Source: Pedobacter sp. ok626
Lineage (GTDB): Bacteria > Bacteroidota > Bacteroidia > Sphingobacteriales > Sphingobacteriaceae
DNA: 64,000 nt
NCBI RefSeq assembly: GCF_900100435.1
Contig: NZ_FNEX01000003.1
Location: forward strand, 62,001 to 126,000
Direction of reading: 5' to 3'
Shown in pieces: positions 28,001 to 36,612 of this stretch (positions within the stretch are counted from its first letter, which is position 1; every line of letters starts with the position of its first letter). Below the pieces are notes generated by a model. It was not told where the DNA came from. It saw only the letters and a list, made by a program, of their open reading frames with translations, and did no database searches. A program made the position numbers and the translations under genes.

Positions 28001-29285
28001 CGAGTCTTAGATCAATGTAGGATTCGATTAGCTTTGGTCTTGAGATGACAACATCAGGATTGATCACAAGGCTTTTACCAATCATTTCGAGATAAAATGG
28101 ATTTTGGATGATATCTCTGAACCTCCAGAAATCGAATTCTTTTCGTCCAACCAGATTGATATTAAATTTGTTATGCAAAAAACGAACGGCCCCACCTTCT
28201 GATACGCCGTTTATAAAATATGGCTCCAGATTCTCTATTACCTTGATGTATTTGAGGTAAATATTGGTCCGGCAACTAACTATAAACTTAATAGAGCCTT
28301 CATCTAAATATTGTCGTTTTTCCAAGAAAAATCTCCTAAGTTTATTGGTGAAATCAGCTATATCATAAATTTCATCAATACCGTCCAAAATAACTATTAA
28401 TGAGCCTATATTCTGATAATTTTCAGGTAAAAGATTCTCGATTGTCATACCCGAATTAAATTCTCTTAATCTTTCATATTTCGGAATTTGCATCCGTGTC
28501 TCCCTATTTTCCCATAGTGTAACTGCAAAATCCTTCAATTCACTGGTCTTGCCATAACCCGGGTTTCCCAATAGTACCACCCCCCATTTAGAAGTAGACA
28601 GCACATCGCCCAAAAACTTTCTATCATCCTCTCCCCACTCGTAAATATTCTCCTCGTTTTCGGACCTCAATGACCTATTAATGTGATGCGGATCATTGAT
28701 AATATCGCCGATATAGAGATGTCTGTGAGATTCATCAATAATTATTTTTTTAAGATTTTTATCGGAAAATAGTAGCTTCTCGAATTTACTTAATAATTGT
28801 TGCCTGCGTTCATTTTTGACTGGTTCAGGCTCAAGATTATAAATCGGTTTATACAGTTCCGGATATAACGAAAAATATTCTTTAACAAAAGCATTCGGCG
28901 TAAGAAATTCTACCGGGCAAGCATCTGAAAGCACTTCATAGAAGTCAGCCAGTTTAAGGTCTTCGTTAGGATTAGAGAAATCCCTGTAGGGGGATATAAA
29001 TAGCAGCAGATCTATCTTGCTATGAGTAGAAATTATATGCGGAATTTTCTCCATAGCAGCGGCATGGTTCAGCTGTGTAGAATAATCCTTACATTCAACA
29101 TAAATACAACTGTGCCGAAAATATTTGTCAACCACCACGACCGCATTATCATAACCATCTTGAGTTCCAGAATTTTGATTCCTAGATCTAACTACTTCAT
29201 ACCCTATTTCTTCTAAAATCTTTTCTAAAAATATTTTGGCAAGTCTTTCGAAATCTGCTCCCTTTTTAATCGCACACATTGACAA
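25047..29285 (-). CDS. STAND NTPase with N-terminal Mrr-like nuclease domain (Avs-like defence protein)
   Basis: A 1412-residue three-part protein. Residues ~5-100 form a restriction-endonuclease-like (Mrr/PD-(D/E)XK) domain with Asp46 (QDGYDNAVVV) and Glu64-Cys65-Lys66 (YVECKD). Residues ~230-460 are a NACHT-type NTPase: Walker A GNPGYGKT (240-247), Walker B VILDGIDE (298-305), sensor FIVSCRTN. The remaining ~900 residues are helical repeats, as expected for a ligand-sensing solenoid. Nuclease-NACHT-repeat architecture is that of antiviral STAND proteins, which detect a phage protein and cut DNA. It is a single-gene transcription unit with a TAnnTTTG box upstream. Confidence 0.8.
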   Translation of the reverse strand: MSMCAIKKGADFERLAKIFLEKILEEIGYEVVRSRNQNSGTQDGYDNAVVVVDKYFRHSCIYVECKDYSTQLNHAAAMEKIPHIISTHSKIDLLLFISPYRDFSNPNEDLKLADFYEVLSDACPVEFLTPNAFVKEYFSLYPELYKPIYNLEPEPVKNERRQQLLSKFEKLLFSDKNLKKIIIDESHRHLYIGDIINDPHHINRSLRSENEENIYEWGEDDRKFLGDVLSTSKWGVVLLGNPGYGKTSELKDFAVTLWENRETRMQIPKYERLREFNSGMTIENLLPENYQNIGSLIVILDGIDEIYDIADFTNKLRRFFLEKRQYLDEGSIKFIVSCRTNIYLKYIKVIENLEPYFINGVSEGGAVRFLHNKFNINLVGRKEFDFWRFRDIIQNPFYLEMIGKSLVINPDVVISRPKLIESYIDLRLEEDFTDKNRNDIKFSKAEQLQIASELAIAFEMMQRSELKENEVRVILGDGRDCSKNPFLEQSSSSTWSFEHKNIQEYLTARSLSLLSFESIIELISIASNIQKVHPSWHNVISFLLNMSFNSLTYKKLVDWLVKYDLELVFSADPGSIPENIKNSALQTIFHSTTLDQSLWLPNISAIATLGNTEVNVHYLFDKLEDSSLHVRARMSASSLLREMSLTEKFPERLESVCKQLVVEFIASPGEMIYFMEDVLKLALGVQGPDKPAIATFLITELREFDQREIVRPILDSINGTNLAQYIDYVLDILSKAIKEKPWNQHSKYGSLVSTKEKIFNLFCKVKDPLLLMQIFQYLIERHKNYELREKEVNEFYVHITAVFKIHVCDIKVKLVELITDAVLGDKIRHFEDDLLVNLVKVCHLQEAIAERVLVHTSQRSIAVHFVAAILNDRLIQMIINAYNCGELDGVFLNSLRNITSYDDIDLGILFQSITENRTNYRFEVLFDKAEREDEIAFNLSREQADFDMKFDKQGLITDMEKIYDHFGVQILSYKRMEIFTKLYYEKVALRKRVNAYSKQFLREIIHKDYKVGKGLNRNNLLTVLEGNELDRMEDIQNNLPTNDRIRVVVNDQQKQEIEAWCLDNQQIAMDFYDDSLDDQRLTCQRTVRLILGFQKHFKFKTLNPDLLFKMIWDSADHEKLNLDYMDGVVPRDRLHQHILSLLDDENLSVSCQFLLYQYLRDKGLEVPIYDARLKREIFSELTIGNNYYPRQIIKLFFKNDVPLLKMLLLEFGLDKRHSHFILFLLEQLNKNGEGAQVELFLVKNQSILIVEGSIEEKAIISILMRNNSKLAFELVYQKMQEKLVESEPLISGYGKSWESYSNKDAIPVLLNIIDAHISGFTGKGIYDRTTTSAIRMATEALLSIAKAHDEDLCLSVLDDFLSRKFIGNDHDDIFYLNGFKRDIENVTSMHRSKPYKLGQAVEILQKYKYDLI

Positions 29286-29311
29286 TTGTTAATCTATTTC
29301 GGTTATAGTAG

Positions 29312-29319
29312 CAAATATA
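29312..29319 (-). promoter_or_regulatory. TAnnTTTG promoter box of the STAND NTPase gene
   Basis: On the minus strand this reads TATATTTG, the Bacteroidota -7 element, about 27 bases before the ATG at 29285. A matching -33 TTG is not clear at the usual distance. Confidence 0.45.
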
Positions 29320-29413
29320 ACATATAGCAACTACCACAGAGAGAATTAGAAACCAAAATTATTGGATTGACTGTCGTTCAAATTATTGGCAAGTCTTGGA
29401 TAGATCTAATTTA

Positions 29414-32400
29414 TTACCTAAAATTCCTTCCTCCATGAAAGGCCTCATTAGGCGCACTCTTTTCATCTGAGCGGGATAAAGTCAGTACAGGTAGATCATC
29501 CTGCTCTCGTTGCACAAGTTTACCAAGCATTTTAGTCAGGTCCACACATTTACTAACAATCACGTGCACCACTAGCCCCTCCCGCTGTAATCGTCCTTCT
29601 ACCATCAACAACCTGGAATGCAGTATCTCCTTGCGATAAGTCTCAAACAGTTTCTCAAAAACCACCAGATTCGAATAACCGGTTTCATCTTCGATGGTAA
29701 TAAAACACACGCCTCCGGCAGTACCGGGGCGCTGGCGAACCAGTACCAATCCAGCTACTTTGACCAGTTGCCCATTGCTTGAATCATTATTGATCGTATG
29801 TGTAGATAAAATGCGTAGCATTTCCAATTGCGGCCGTACAAAGCTCACCGGATGCGCTTTCAATGACAAGCCAACAGTCGCATAATCTTGCACCACATGC
29901 TCAGCTTGTGTCATCAAAGGCAATTCGACCTGTGCTTCGAGTACACTTTCTGAAGGTTGCCCTTTAAAAATCTCCACCGGCATATCCTGCAAAGCAGTAA
30001 CCTCCCAAAGTGCCTTCCTTCGGTCAAGACCAATGGAGCGAAATGCATCCGCATCCGCTAGCCGTTCTAATGTTCCAATACTAATGCCTGCATCACGCAA
30101 GGATGTAATCGTTTTATAACCTTCAGCCCTGTTATCTACCAGAACATTCATTTCATCTTCTCGAAGCCCTTTGATCTCGCGAAAACCCAATCGAACTGCA
30201 TAATACCTTCCCGATTTTTCTTCCAACAGATTATCCCAGGTCGAAAAATTAATATCCGCCGGACGAACCTCAACACCATGCTTTTGCGCATCGATGACAA
30301 TCTGTGCAGGCTGGTAAAATCCCATTGGCATGCTGTTCAATAAGCCCACTGCAAAGGCATCCGGATAATAATGTTTCAGCCAGCAGGACACGTAAACCAG
30401 CAATGCAAAACTAGCAGCATGGCTTTCCGGAAAACCATAACTACCAAAACCTTCCAATTGCTTAAAAATTCGCTTGGCAAACTCCTCCGTATAGCCCTTC
30501 TCCATCATCCCATCAATAAGCTTCCTTTCGTATTGATTTACCAGCCCTTTGGACTTAAAAGTCGCCATACTGCGACGCAAGCCATCAGCCTCAGCAGGTG
30601 TAAACCCGGCTGCGACAATCGCAATCTTCATGGCCTGCTCCTGAAATAAGGGTACGCCTAAAGTCCTGCCCAAAATCTCTTTCAATTCCGGAGAGGGATA
30701 AACAATGGGCTCCTCACCATTTCGCCGCCTCAAATAAGGATGAACCATATCACCCTGAATCGGTCCGGGTCTGACAATGGCCACTTCAATAACCAGGTCA
30801 TAAAATACCCTGGGTTTTAAACGCGGTAACATGGACATCTGTGCTCGACTTTCAATCTGAAAAACGCCCAGCGTATCGGCCAGGCAGATCATGTCATAAA
30901 CCGCAGGGTCATCCTGGGGTACATTGGCAAGGGTGAGGTTCAGCCCGTAATGTTGTTTACATAAATCGAAGCCCTTACGAATGCAGGTGAGCATCCCCAA
31001 AGCCAGCACATCAACTTTTAAAAAGCCCAATGCGTCAATATCGTCTTTATTCCATTCAATATTGGTCCGGTCTTCCATTCTGGCATTCAGTATCGGGCAT
31101 AAATCAGTCAGTTGACCATTGGTCACCACAAATCCCCCTGTATGCTGACCGAGTTGGCGGGGAAAGCCCATCATCTGCGCGGTGAGTTCCAAGGTCTTTT
31201 TCAAATGGGGATCCCGCGGATTCAGCCCTAGTTCAGTAATACGCTTACCTTCAAACCATTCATCGGTAAACTCCCAGATCGAATTGGAAAGCCGGTTAAT
31301 GGTATCTACCGATAGACCCATTGCCTTACCTACATCACGAATCGCGCCCTTCTGATGCAGCTGAGTAACCGTAGCCACAATAGCCGCACGGTCGCGCCCA
31401 TATTTATCGTAGATGTACTGGATGATCTCTTCCCGTCTTTCGTGTTCAAAGTCTACATCAATGTCCGGCGGCTCATTTCTATCTGAAGAAATAAAGCGCT
31501 CAAACAGCAACTCAAATTTCATGGGATTTACTGAAGTAATGCCCAGGCAAAAGCAAACAGCCGAGTTTGCTGCAGATCCCCGCCCCTGGCATAATATCCC
31601 ACGACTACGTGCTTCTCTAACGATATCCTCTACGAAAAGGAAATAATTCGCATAATCCATTTTTTTTACGAACTCCATTTCATGAGCGATCATCTTCACA
31701 ACTTTCTCCGGGACAATCTCCCCGTAAAAATCATGTGCACCTTTCCAGCAAAGGTATTCCAGCTCTTCCTGTGGCATTCGCCCGCTTTGGTTAATTTCTG
31801 CCGGATAGACATACCTGAGCTCGTCTAAGGAAAAACCACATGCCTCTGAAATCTCCAATGTACTGTGTAATGCCTGGGGATATTTGCGAAACAGCCGGTG
31901 CATCTCTCCTACTGGTTTCATATAGCGTTCTGCATTCATATGCAGTCGGAAACCAGCTTCCTGAATGGTACATTTCTCTCTTACACAAGTTAGTACATCC
32001 TGCAACTCCCTACGGGAAGGATCATGGTAATGCACGTCGCCAGTAGCCACCATTAGAATACCAAAGCGATCTGAGAGTTGCTGAATCCGAAACATCAGTT
32101 TTTCATCATAACCAGAATACGACATACTTGCAGAGAGATATAGCTGTCCAGTTAAGGCCTCGTGATATTGTGCGAGCGCATTCACAAAATCATCTTCAAA
32201 TTTGAACCTACGATCCAGCTGATTAGGTGTAACTACGGTAAACAACATCCCCTTGCCGTGTTCATAAACATCTGCCCGGGAGATATGGCATTCCCCTTTT
32301 TCAGCACGCAGATTGCCTTTAGTTAATAAGGCTGACAGTCGACCATAAGCTTCCTTATCCGTAGGATAGGCCAATAAACTTGGGCCGTCTAGCAGGTCCA

Positions 32401-32599
32401 GTCTACAGGCCGGGATAAAACCCAACCCTTTTTCCTTCGCAGCAGCATGTGCGCGCACAATACCTGCTAAAGTATTTCGATCTGTAACCGCTATTTTCTT
32501 ATACCCCAAAATCGCAGCCTGAGCCACTAGCTCATGTGCATGTGAAGCGCCCCGAAGGAAACTAAAATTCGACGTCATCTGTAACTCACTATATTCCAT
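29414..32599 (-). CDS. dnaE2: Error-prone DNA polymerase III alpha subunit DnaE2
   Basis: A 1061-residue C-family polymerase. It begins with a PHP domain (YSELQMTSNFSFLRGASHAHEL...TDRNTLAG). The polymerase palm motif PDIDVDFEHERR lies near residue 380, a helix-hairpin-helix region follows the fingers, and an OB-fold domain is near the C-terminus (VKVAGLVLVRQRPGTAGG). The length and sequence fit DnaE2 and not the replicative DnaE1, which is longer. It is the last gene of the imuA-imuB-dnaE2 mutasome operon for translesion synthesis, starting 6 bases after the imuB stop. Confidence 0.95.
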   Translation of the reverse strand: MEYSELQMTSNFSFLRGASHAHELVAQAAILGYKKIAVTDRNTLAGIVRAHAAAKEKGLGFIPACRLDLLDGPSLLAYPTDKEAYGRLSALLTKGNLRAEKGECHISRADVYEHGKGMLFTVVTPNQLDRRFKFEDDFVNALAQYHEALTGQLYLSASMSYSGYDEKLMFRIQQLSDRFGILMVATGDVHYHDPSRRELQDVLTCVREKCTIQEAGFRLHMNAERYMKPVGEMHRLFRKYPQALHSTLEISEACGFSLDELRYVYPAEINQSGRMPQEELEYLCWKGAHDFYGEIVPEKVVKMIAHEMEFVKKMDYANYFLFVEDIVREARSRGILCQGRGSAANSAVCFCLGITSVNPMKFELLFERFISSDRNEPPDIDVDFEHERREEIIQYIYDKYGRDRAAIVATVTQLHQKGAIRDVGKAMGLSVDTINRLSNSIWEFTDEWFEGKRITELGLNPRDPHLKKTLELTAQMMGFPRQLGQHTGGFVVTNGQLTDLCPILNARMEDRTNIEWNKDDIDALGFLKVDVLALGMLTCIRKGFDLCKQHYGLNLTLANVPQDDPAVYDMICLADTLGVFQIESRAQMSMLPRLKPRVFYDLVIEVAIVRPGPIQGDMVHPYLRRRNGEEPIVYPSPELKEILGRTLGVPLFQEQAMKIAIVAAGFTPAEADGLRRSMATFKSKGLVNQYERKLIDGMMEKGYTEEFAKRIFKQLEGFGSYGFPESHAASFALLVYVSCWLKHYYPDAFAVGLLNSMPMGFYQPAQIVIDAQKHGVEVRPADINFSTWDNLLEEKSGRYYAVRLGFREIKGLREDEMNVLVDNRAEGYKTITSLRDAGISIGTLERLADADAFRSIGLDRRKALWEVTALQDMPVEIFKGQPSESVLEAQVELPLMTQAEHVVQDYATVGLSLKAHPVSFVRPQLEMLRILSTHTINNDSSNGQLVKVAGLVLVRQRPGTAGGVCFITIEDETGYSNLVVFEKLFETYRKEILHSRLLMVEGRLQREGLVVHVIVSKCVDLTKMLGKLVQREQDDLPVLTLSRSDEKSAPNEAFHGGRNFR

Positions 32600-32605
32600 A
32601 ACCCT

Positions 32606-34114
32606 CTACGCAAAAAATCCATGAACAAACCATTGAAAAGACTGATTGGCACCATAATGTCCCGACCGATACAGCCAGTACCGACGACCGCTGGCATCCT
32701 CTACCCGATAATAATCCCGGTGTTCACCAGCATCCAGCCACCATTCCCTTTCGATGCGCTCAGGGCCGTCGGCTTTGACCACCTGATGTTGCTCACCTTT
32801 ATAAATGAAAAATTTTGGAGGATGATCCGGAATCAAAGCCATTACCTGTATAACTTCCGGACGGGGCAATAGCTCTGTAGGCCTGGGTTTATCCATATTC
32901 CAGTTCATTACCCTCAGTTCTGTTAATGAACGCGCCCTGCCTGCCGACCGCTCCGGCCAGTAATGCGCTTCCGGTATATAACGATGTACCGCAGCAGCAC
33001 CAAGCTTGCCGCTTACCCGGTCGATCAACTGTAAAATACTCTTATTGTTTAGTCCCGGCTTGCTATTCCATAGGATTTCCTGGGGAACTTCTAAGGCATC
33101 CACCTTTACCGCTTCGAGCTCAAAGAGTTCAATTCCCAATGCAGGTTTAATCTGGTCGATTTTCAACTGAAAAAGTTTGAACAAATGTGCCACACTATGA
33201 GAAGCCCCACTGGTCCCTATAGCAATCTGTACGATTTTGCCGTCAATCCGGTAAGCAGTCAATAGCCCGGAACGTAAACCTAGGCCTTCAGTTTGCAGAC
33301 GTTTACACAAGACTTCCAGTAGCCTGGTAATCGCGATCTCAATTCCGGTCTTGGTTTTGATCGGCTCCAGAGAAGCCAGTCGCTCCCGGAAGGGAACTGG
33401 CTGCCGTAAGGCTTGCAGTACTTCCTCCTCTGTTCCCAGCGCCTGCGCCAGTCGCAGCAAAAATGCTTCACCAAAACGCCTGCGCAAGACCGACCTGGGC
33501 ATTCCTATAAAACTTCTAATCTGGTAAAACCCCAGTTTTCTAAGTTTAGAAAGCGTTGATTCTTCCAATCGTAAAGCCTCTGGAGGTAAAAGCTGTAAAG
33601 CTTCGACATGCTCATCTGGAGCAATAAGCGGCGTGACTTTTCCAAAGCGCGATACCGCCCAGGCTGCGCCAGGTGTATCCGCAATCGCCAGGCGAACCGT
33701 ATAGCCCTTACTTTTTAACCTGGAAATAATTTCCTTTAAATATTCACGCTCGCCACCCCAAAGGTGTGCGCAACCACTTACTTCCAGCATCAGGCCATCC
33801 ATACTGAATTCATCAATCGCGACAATCGGTGCATAACGAATACAATACTCACCCAATCCTTTAAGTAGTTTCCCCGCACGACCGACTTTATCATCCAATA
33901 CTTCCAGACCGGGACAAATCGCTTTGGCATCTGCCGCTGACATTCCTGATGTTACCTCATGTTCAGCGGCAAGCTGGCTGACCGCCGTAACGATCATCCT
34001 GCCATGATCGGGGGCAGCAAAAACAAAGGGCACTTCCTTTAATTCCGGCCGCCATATCAGCTGCCAGTCCGCCAGTAAATGACGAAACCATATGGAAATA
34101 AACCTCCGCTGCAT
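32606..34114 (-). CDS. imuB: ImuB, Y-family polymerase-like protein
   Basis: I chose the ATG at 34112-34114 (MQRRFISIWFRHLLADW), two bases after the imuA stop; a longer frame upstream would overlap imuA by 76 bases. The 502-residue product has the Y-family polymerase fold (DAKAICPGLEVL, YAPIVAIDEFSMDGLMLEV, little-finger region) but belongs to the ImuB group, which lacks polymerase activity and recruits DnaE2 to the sliding clamp. It sits between imuA and dnaE2. Confidence 0.9.
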   Translation of the reverse strand: MQRRFISIWFRHLLADWQLIWRPELKEVPFVFAAPDHGRMIVTAVSQLAAEHEVTSGMSAADAKAICPGLEVLDDKVGRAGKLLKGLGEYCIRYAPIVAIDEFSMDGLMLEVSGCAHLWGGEREYLKEIISRLKSKGYTVRLAIADTPGAAWAVSRFGKVTPLIAPDEHVEALQLLPPEALRLEESTLSKLRKLGFYQIRSFIGMPRSVLRRRFGEAFLLRLAQALGTEEEVLQALRQPVPFRERLASLEPIKTKTGIEIAITRLLEVLCKRLQTEGLGLRSGLLTAYRIDGKIVQIAIGTSGASHSVAHLFKLFQLKIDQIKPALGIELFELEAVKVDALEVPQEILWNSKPGLNNKSILQLIDRVSGKLGAAAVHRYIPEAHYWPERSAGRARSLTELRVMNWNMDKPRPTELLPRPEVIQVMALIPDHPPKFFIYKGEQHQVVKADGPERIEREWWLDAGEHRDYYRVEDASGRRYWLYRSGHYGANQSFQWFVHGFFA

Positions 34115-34116
34115 GA

Positions 34117-34845
34117 TTAACCAACTTTCTCCTGTACCCTTTGAACAAAAACTTTTTGCGCAGGAACCTGTAAAAATCTGTCCGCCTCCCATTCCAATAC
34201 CCAGCTTCCTGGATTGCCGCTTCTGACTTTTAACAAGTCTACGCGCCAGCGAGGAAAGCCAACCCCAGGCATCCCCTGTTCAGCAGAACTGGGCAATGGA
34301 GAAATCTGCCAACGCGCAGTCGACACACCCGCAACCAATCTTTTGGGATCTTTGCGTATAATCATTGCAGGAATGCCCTGCTGCTCTGCAGCCAGCTGGA
34401 GTCGCCTGGATTCTACTAAACTCAAGCTATCTACTTCAGCCACTACTGCTGCCAGGCCTTCACAACGCAATGCTTCTTCCATCACCCATAGCACCTCGCG
34501 ATCATTCCGTACATCTACGAAAATGATACGGTCGGCCTCGACATTAAAGGCAGCTAGCGAGGGTGGAAAAAGTCGACGTGCTGTACTGATCCATACACAA
34601 CCCGTCCCATCAGCCATCAATACAGACAATAATCCAGCAATAAAACCATCAGTGGCAGCCGTTTGATCAGGCGCTGCACAAATAAATTCATGAATAGCCT
34701 TTCTGGGAAATACCCCGCCTGGAAAGGCCGCTTCAATTTCACCAAGTCCAACACACTGCGCAGCTTCCCCTTCAGCAGGCTTAAAACCTTGCCACAGCAG
34801 TAAATCCTGCCGCAGCTTGTTTAGAATTTCTAGTTTAGCTTCCAT
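34117..34845 (-). CDS. imuA: ImuA, RecA-like mutasome component
   Basis: A 242-residue protein of the ImuA/RecA-like group (start at ATG 34845; an in-frame TTG three codons upstream is less likely). Recognisable parts are the N-terminal LGLGEIEAAFPGGVFPRKAIHEF-type segment and a degenerate RecA core without a good Walker A. ImuA links the ImuB-DnaE2 polymerase complex to damage responses. It is the first gene of the operon; a promoter box and an inverted repeat lie just upstream. Confidence 0.88.
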   Translation of the reverse strand: MEAKLEILNKLRQDLLLWQGFKPAEGEAAQCVGLGEIEAAFPGGVFPRKAIHEFICAAPDQTAATDGFIAGLLSVLMADGTGCVWISTARRLFPPSLAAFNVEADRIIFVDVRNDREVLWVMEEALRCEGLAAVVAEVDSLSLVESRRLQLAAEQQGIPAMIIRKDPKRLVAGVSTARWQISPLPSSAEQGMPGVGFPRWRVDLLKVRSGNPGSWVLEWEADRFLQVPAQKVFVQRVQEKVG

Positions 34846-34855
34846 GACTTCCAAT

Positions 34856-34926
34856 TTATAATACTAATATAATTAGCTTAACAAAAATAACACAACAAAG
34901 TTAATGCTAAAAATATTAGTATTTAT
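34856..34926 (-). promoter_or_regulatory. imuA promoter region with inverted TTTATAATACTAATAT-type repeats
   Basis: A TATTTTTG box (minus strand, 34882-34889) fits the Bacteroidota -7 consensus. It is flanked by two inverted copies of a ~17-base motif: 34855-34870 on the plus strand and about 34909-34926 on the minus strand, differing by one inserted A. The arrangement would suit a repressor binding site that controls the damage-inducible operon. No known SOS box was recognised. Confidence 0.4.
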
Positions 34927-34951
34927 AAAAATCTTTTGGAAAGGATGTCAT

Positions 34952-35581
34952 TTATTTGGATTTGGTGATCATTAAAGCCCTAAATCCATCAAGACTCTTC
35001 TTTAAATCCACGATTAAGTTGATGAGTAAGTCCACATTGTTATCATCCCGATTCAATAGTCTGAAATTATCCATATCTGGTAGATCTAACTGAGCTTTCA
35101 ATACACGTGGTATTTTGTAACTCTGAGCCGTTAAAGTACAAGCGTATAAAGATAAAGTAGCTATAATACCCGCTAAAGTGCGATCATAGTAGGGTATTAA
35201 TTTCTTATAGCTTTTAGACTGCTTATAAACCAAACGATAGGTTTTGAATCTCCAGGCTTGGGCAACAATGAATTCGTTCGACAAATCTGCTACTTCATCT
35301 ATTCCGAATCTTAAGGCTATTTCAAGCTTATAGTCGATAAGTTTTTCCATTGCGGTAAGCACACTTTGAACAACAGGATCTTCAATTTTGAGAAAGAAAT
35401 CATGATCATCTATAGATTGTTCCCAAGGATTTTTAAAATCCTTGGCATACAATCTAAGAGATTTCTTAAACGTAAAATGATAAACGAATTCATAAACATC
35501 CGAATGCATATAAGTCACTTGCACCCCCAAACCTCTAATGCAGAGGTTCAAATCAAAAGGATCATTTCTTGATATTTTCAT
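34952..35581 (-). CDS. Hypothetical protein downstream of a Crp/Fnr regulator
   Basis: 209 residues from ATG 35579-35581, 13 bases after the regulator's stop. It is a soluble, mostly helical protein with many Tyr and Asp residues and no recognisable motif. It is probably co-transcribed with the Crp/Fnr-type gene and may also read through toward imuA. Confidence 0.6.
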   Translation of the reverse strand: MKISRNDPFDLNLCIRGLGVQVTYMHSDVYEFVYHFTFKKSLRLYAKDFKNPWEQSIDDHDFFLKIEDPVVQSVLTAMEKLIDYKLEIALRFGIDEVADLSNEFIVAQAWRFKTYRLVYKQSKSYKKLIPYYDRTLAGIIATLSLYACTLTAQSYKIPRVLKAQLDLPDMDNFRLLNRDDNNVDLLINLIVDLKKSLDGFRALMITKSK

Positions 35582-35594
35582 AATGCGATTCTCC

Positions 35595-36254
35595 TTAAAC
35601 AAGTTGCAATTCTTGTTCGTCCATAATCTCTCTGCGAAGCTTACTTAATCTCGGGCCGCTTAGCATCAGATACGAACTGATTACTTTCTGCATGATCATC
35701 TTTTTATCTGTCAGCTGCAATCCGGGAAAGACTCTATAAAACTCTATTACCCGATCTTTACCAATAAATCTTAGTAAACGATCCCGCTCCTGATACTTAC
35801 GCCCCTGATAAGCAAGAATCATCTCTGTAATCCGTTCCCGTTCTGGATACTGTTCATAAATATCTTCTACATCTACTGCATTAATTTCCAGCAGGTGCGT
35901 ATCTGGACAAGCCATTAAAAAAACATTACCAGGCTCCCCTGTCATAAAGCTATCAGGCAGCATGGCTATTTCACCCGCCTCAAAAATAGTGTGTACCGAG
36001 AATCCGTGGTTTTGATCGTAATAGAAGGCAAACACAATTCCTTTGCTGATAAACCAGCATTTATCGCAAATCTCATCGGCTTTTAACAAATAGGGGTTCC
36101 GCTTGCTATAATACCCTGTCAATTTATCTTTTAAATGTGTGCGGTACTGGATGGATCCTGAAGAAATACTAGATAAGTAATTGAAAAACTGATCGTAGTA
36201 GGCCGGACTAATTAGCTCTTTGCGAACAAGAGCGCTATTCTTGTATTCTTTCAT
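35595..36254 (-). CDS. Crp/Fnr-family transcriptional regulator
   Basis: 219 residues from ATG 36252-36254; an in-frame upstream start is unlikely because it adds an unrelated hydrophobic stretch. The N-terminal cyclic-nucleotide-binding beta-roll is visible (YLLKADEICDKCWFISKGIVFAF ... FEAGEIAMLPDSFM). The C-terminal helix-turn-helix (LTDKKMIMQKVISSYLMLSGPRLSKLRRE) fits the compact Crp-like regulators common in Bacteroidota, where the ligand is usually unknown. Confidence 0.8.
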   Translation of the reverse strand: MKEYKNSALVRKELISPAYYDQFFNYLSSISSGSIQYRTHLKDKLTGYYSKRNPYLLKADEICDKCWFISKGIVFAFYYDQNHGFSVHTIFEAGEIAMLPDSFMTGEPGNVFLMACPDTHLLEINAVDVEDIYEQYPERERITEMILAYQGRKYQERDRLLRFIGKDRVIEFYRVFPGLQLTDKKMIMQKVISSYLMLSGPRLSKLRREIMDEQELQLV

Positions 36255-36425
36255 CGTGATAGCGTTAGTTGATATAAGGTTGATTATTCCAAATCTAATA
36301 ACTTCACAGAACACTATTTTTAACATATATTAAAAATAGTTGACTTTTTTAAAATAGTTTGAGCATTCAAACTTAATCATCAAGTCTGGAAGTTTCCTTA
36401 TAGTTAAAGCAAAGTGCCCATATAA

Positions 36426-36505
36426 TGAACGGCATTTGAACGGCTTATGAACGGACATTGAACGGACACTCAACGGGTGGAGCCGTTCAGCTTCCGTTGA
36501 ACGCT
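36426..36505. repeat. 11-base-periodic TGAACGG repeat array upstream of a DUF6266 gene
   Basis: Five direct copies of TGAACGG (the last is TCAACGG) start at 36426, 36437, 36448, 36459 and 36470, each exactly 11 bases after the last. Two inverted copies follow at 36483 (CCGTTCA) and 36494 (CCGTTGA), again 11 apart, and the last overlaps a further TGAACGC. One repeat per helical turn suggests cooperative protein binding on one face of the DNA. The array ends 107 bases before the DUF6266 start. Confidence 0.85.
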
Positions 36506-36612
36506 GGTTAATTAGAACTCAAGTGATTTTCTTTTAGCAATACTCAGATCGAACACAGCTAGCTTGACAATCAAAGAGTTAGTCTCTACATTTAGAAAAA
36601 AAAACAAAAATT

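Noticed and set aside
36426..36505. CRISPR array
   Set aside because: The repeats are 7 bases with 4-base gaps and there are inverted copies; no spacers or cas genes.
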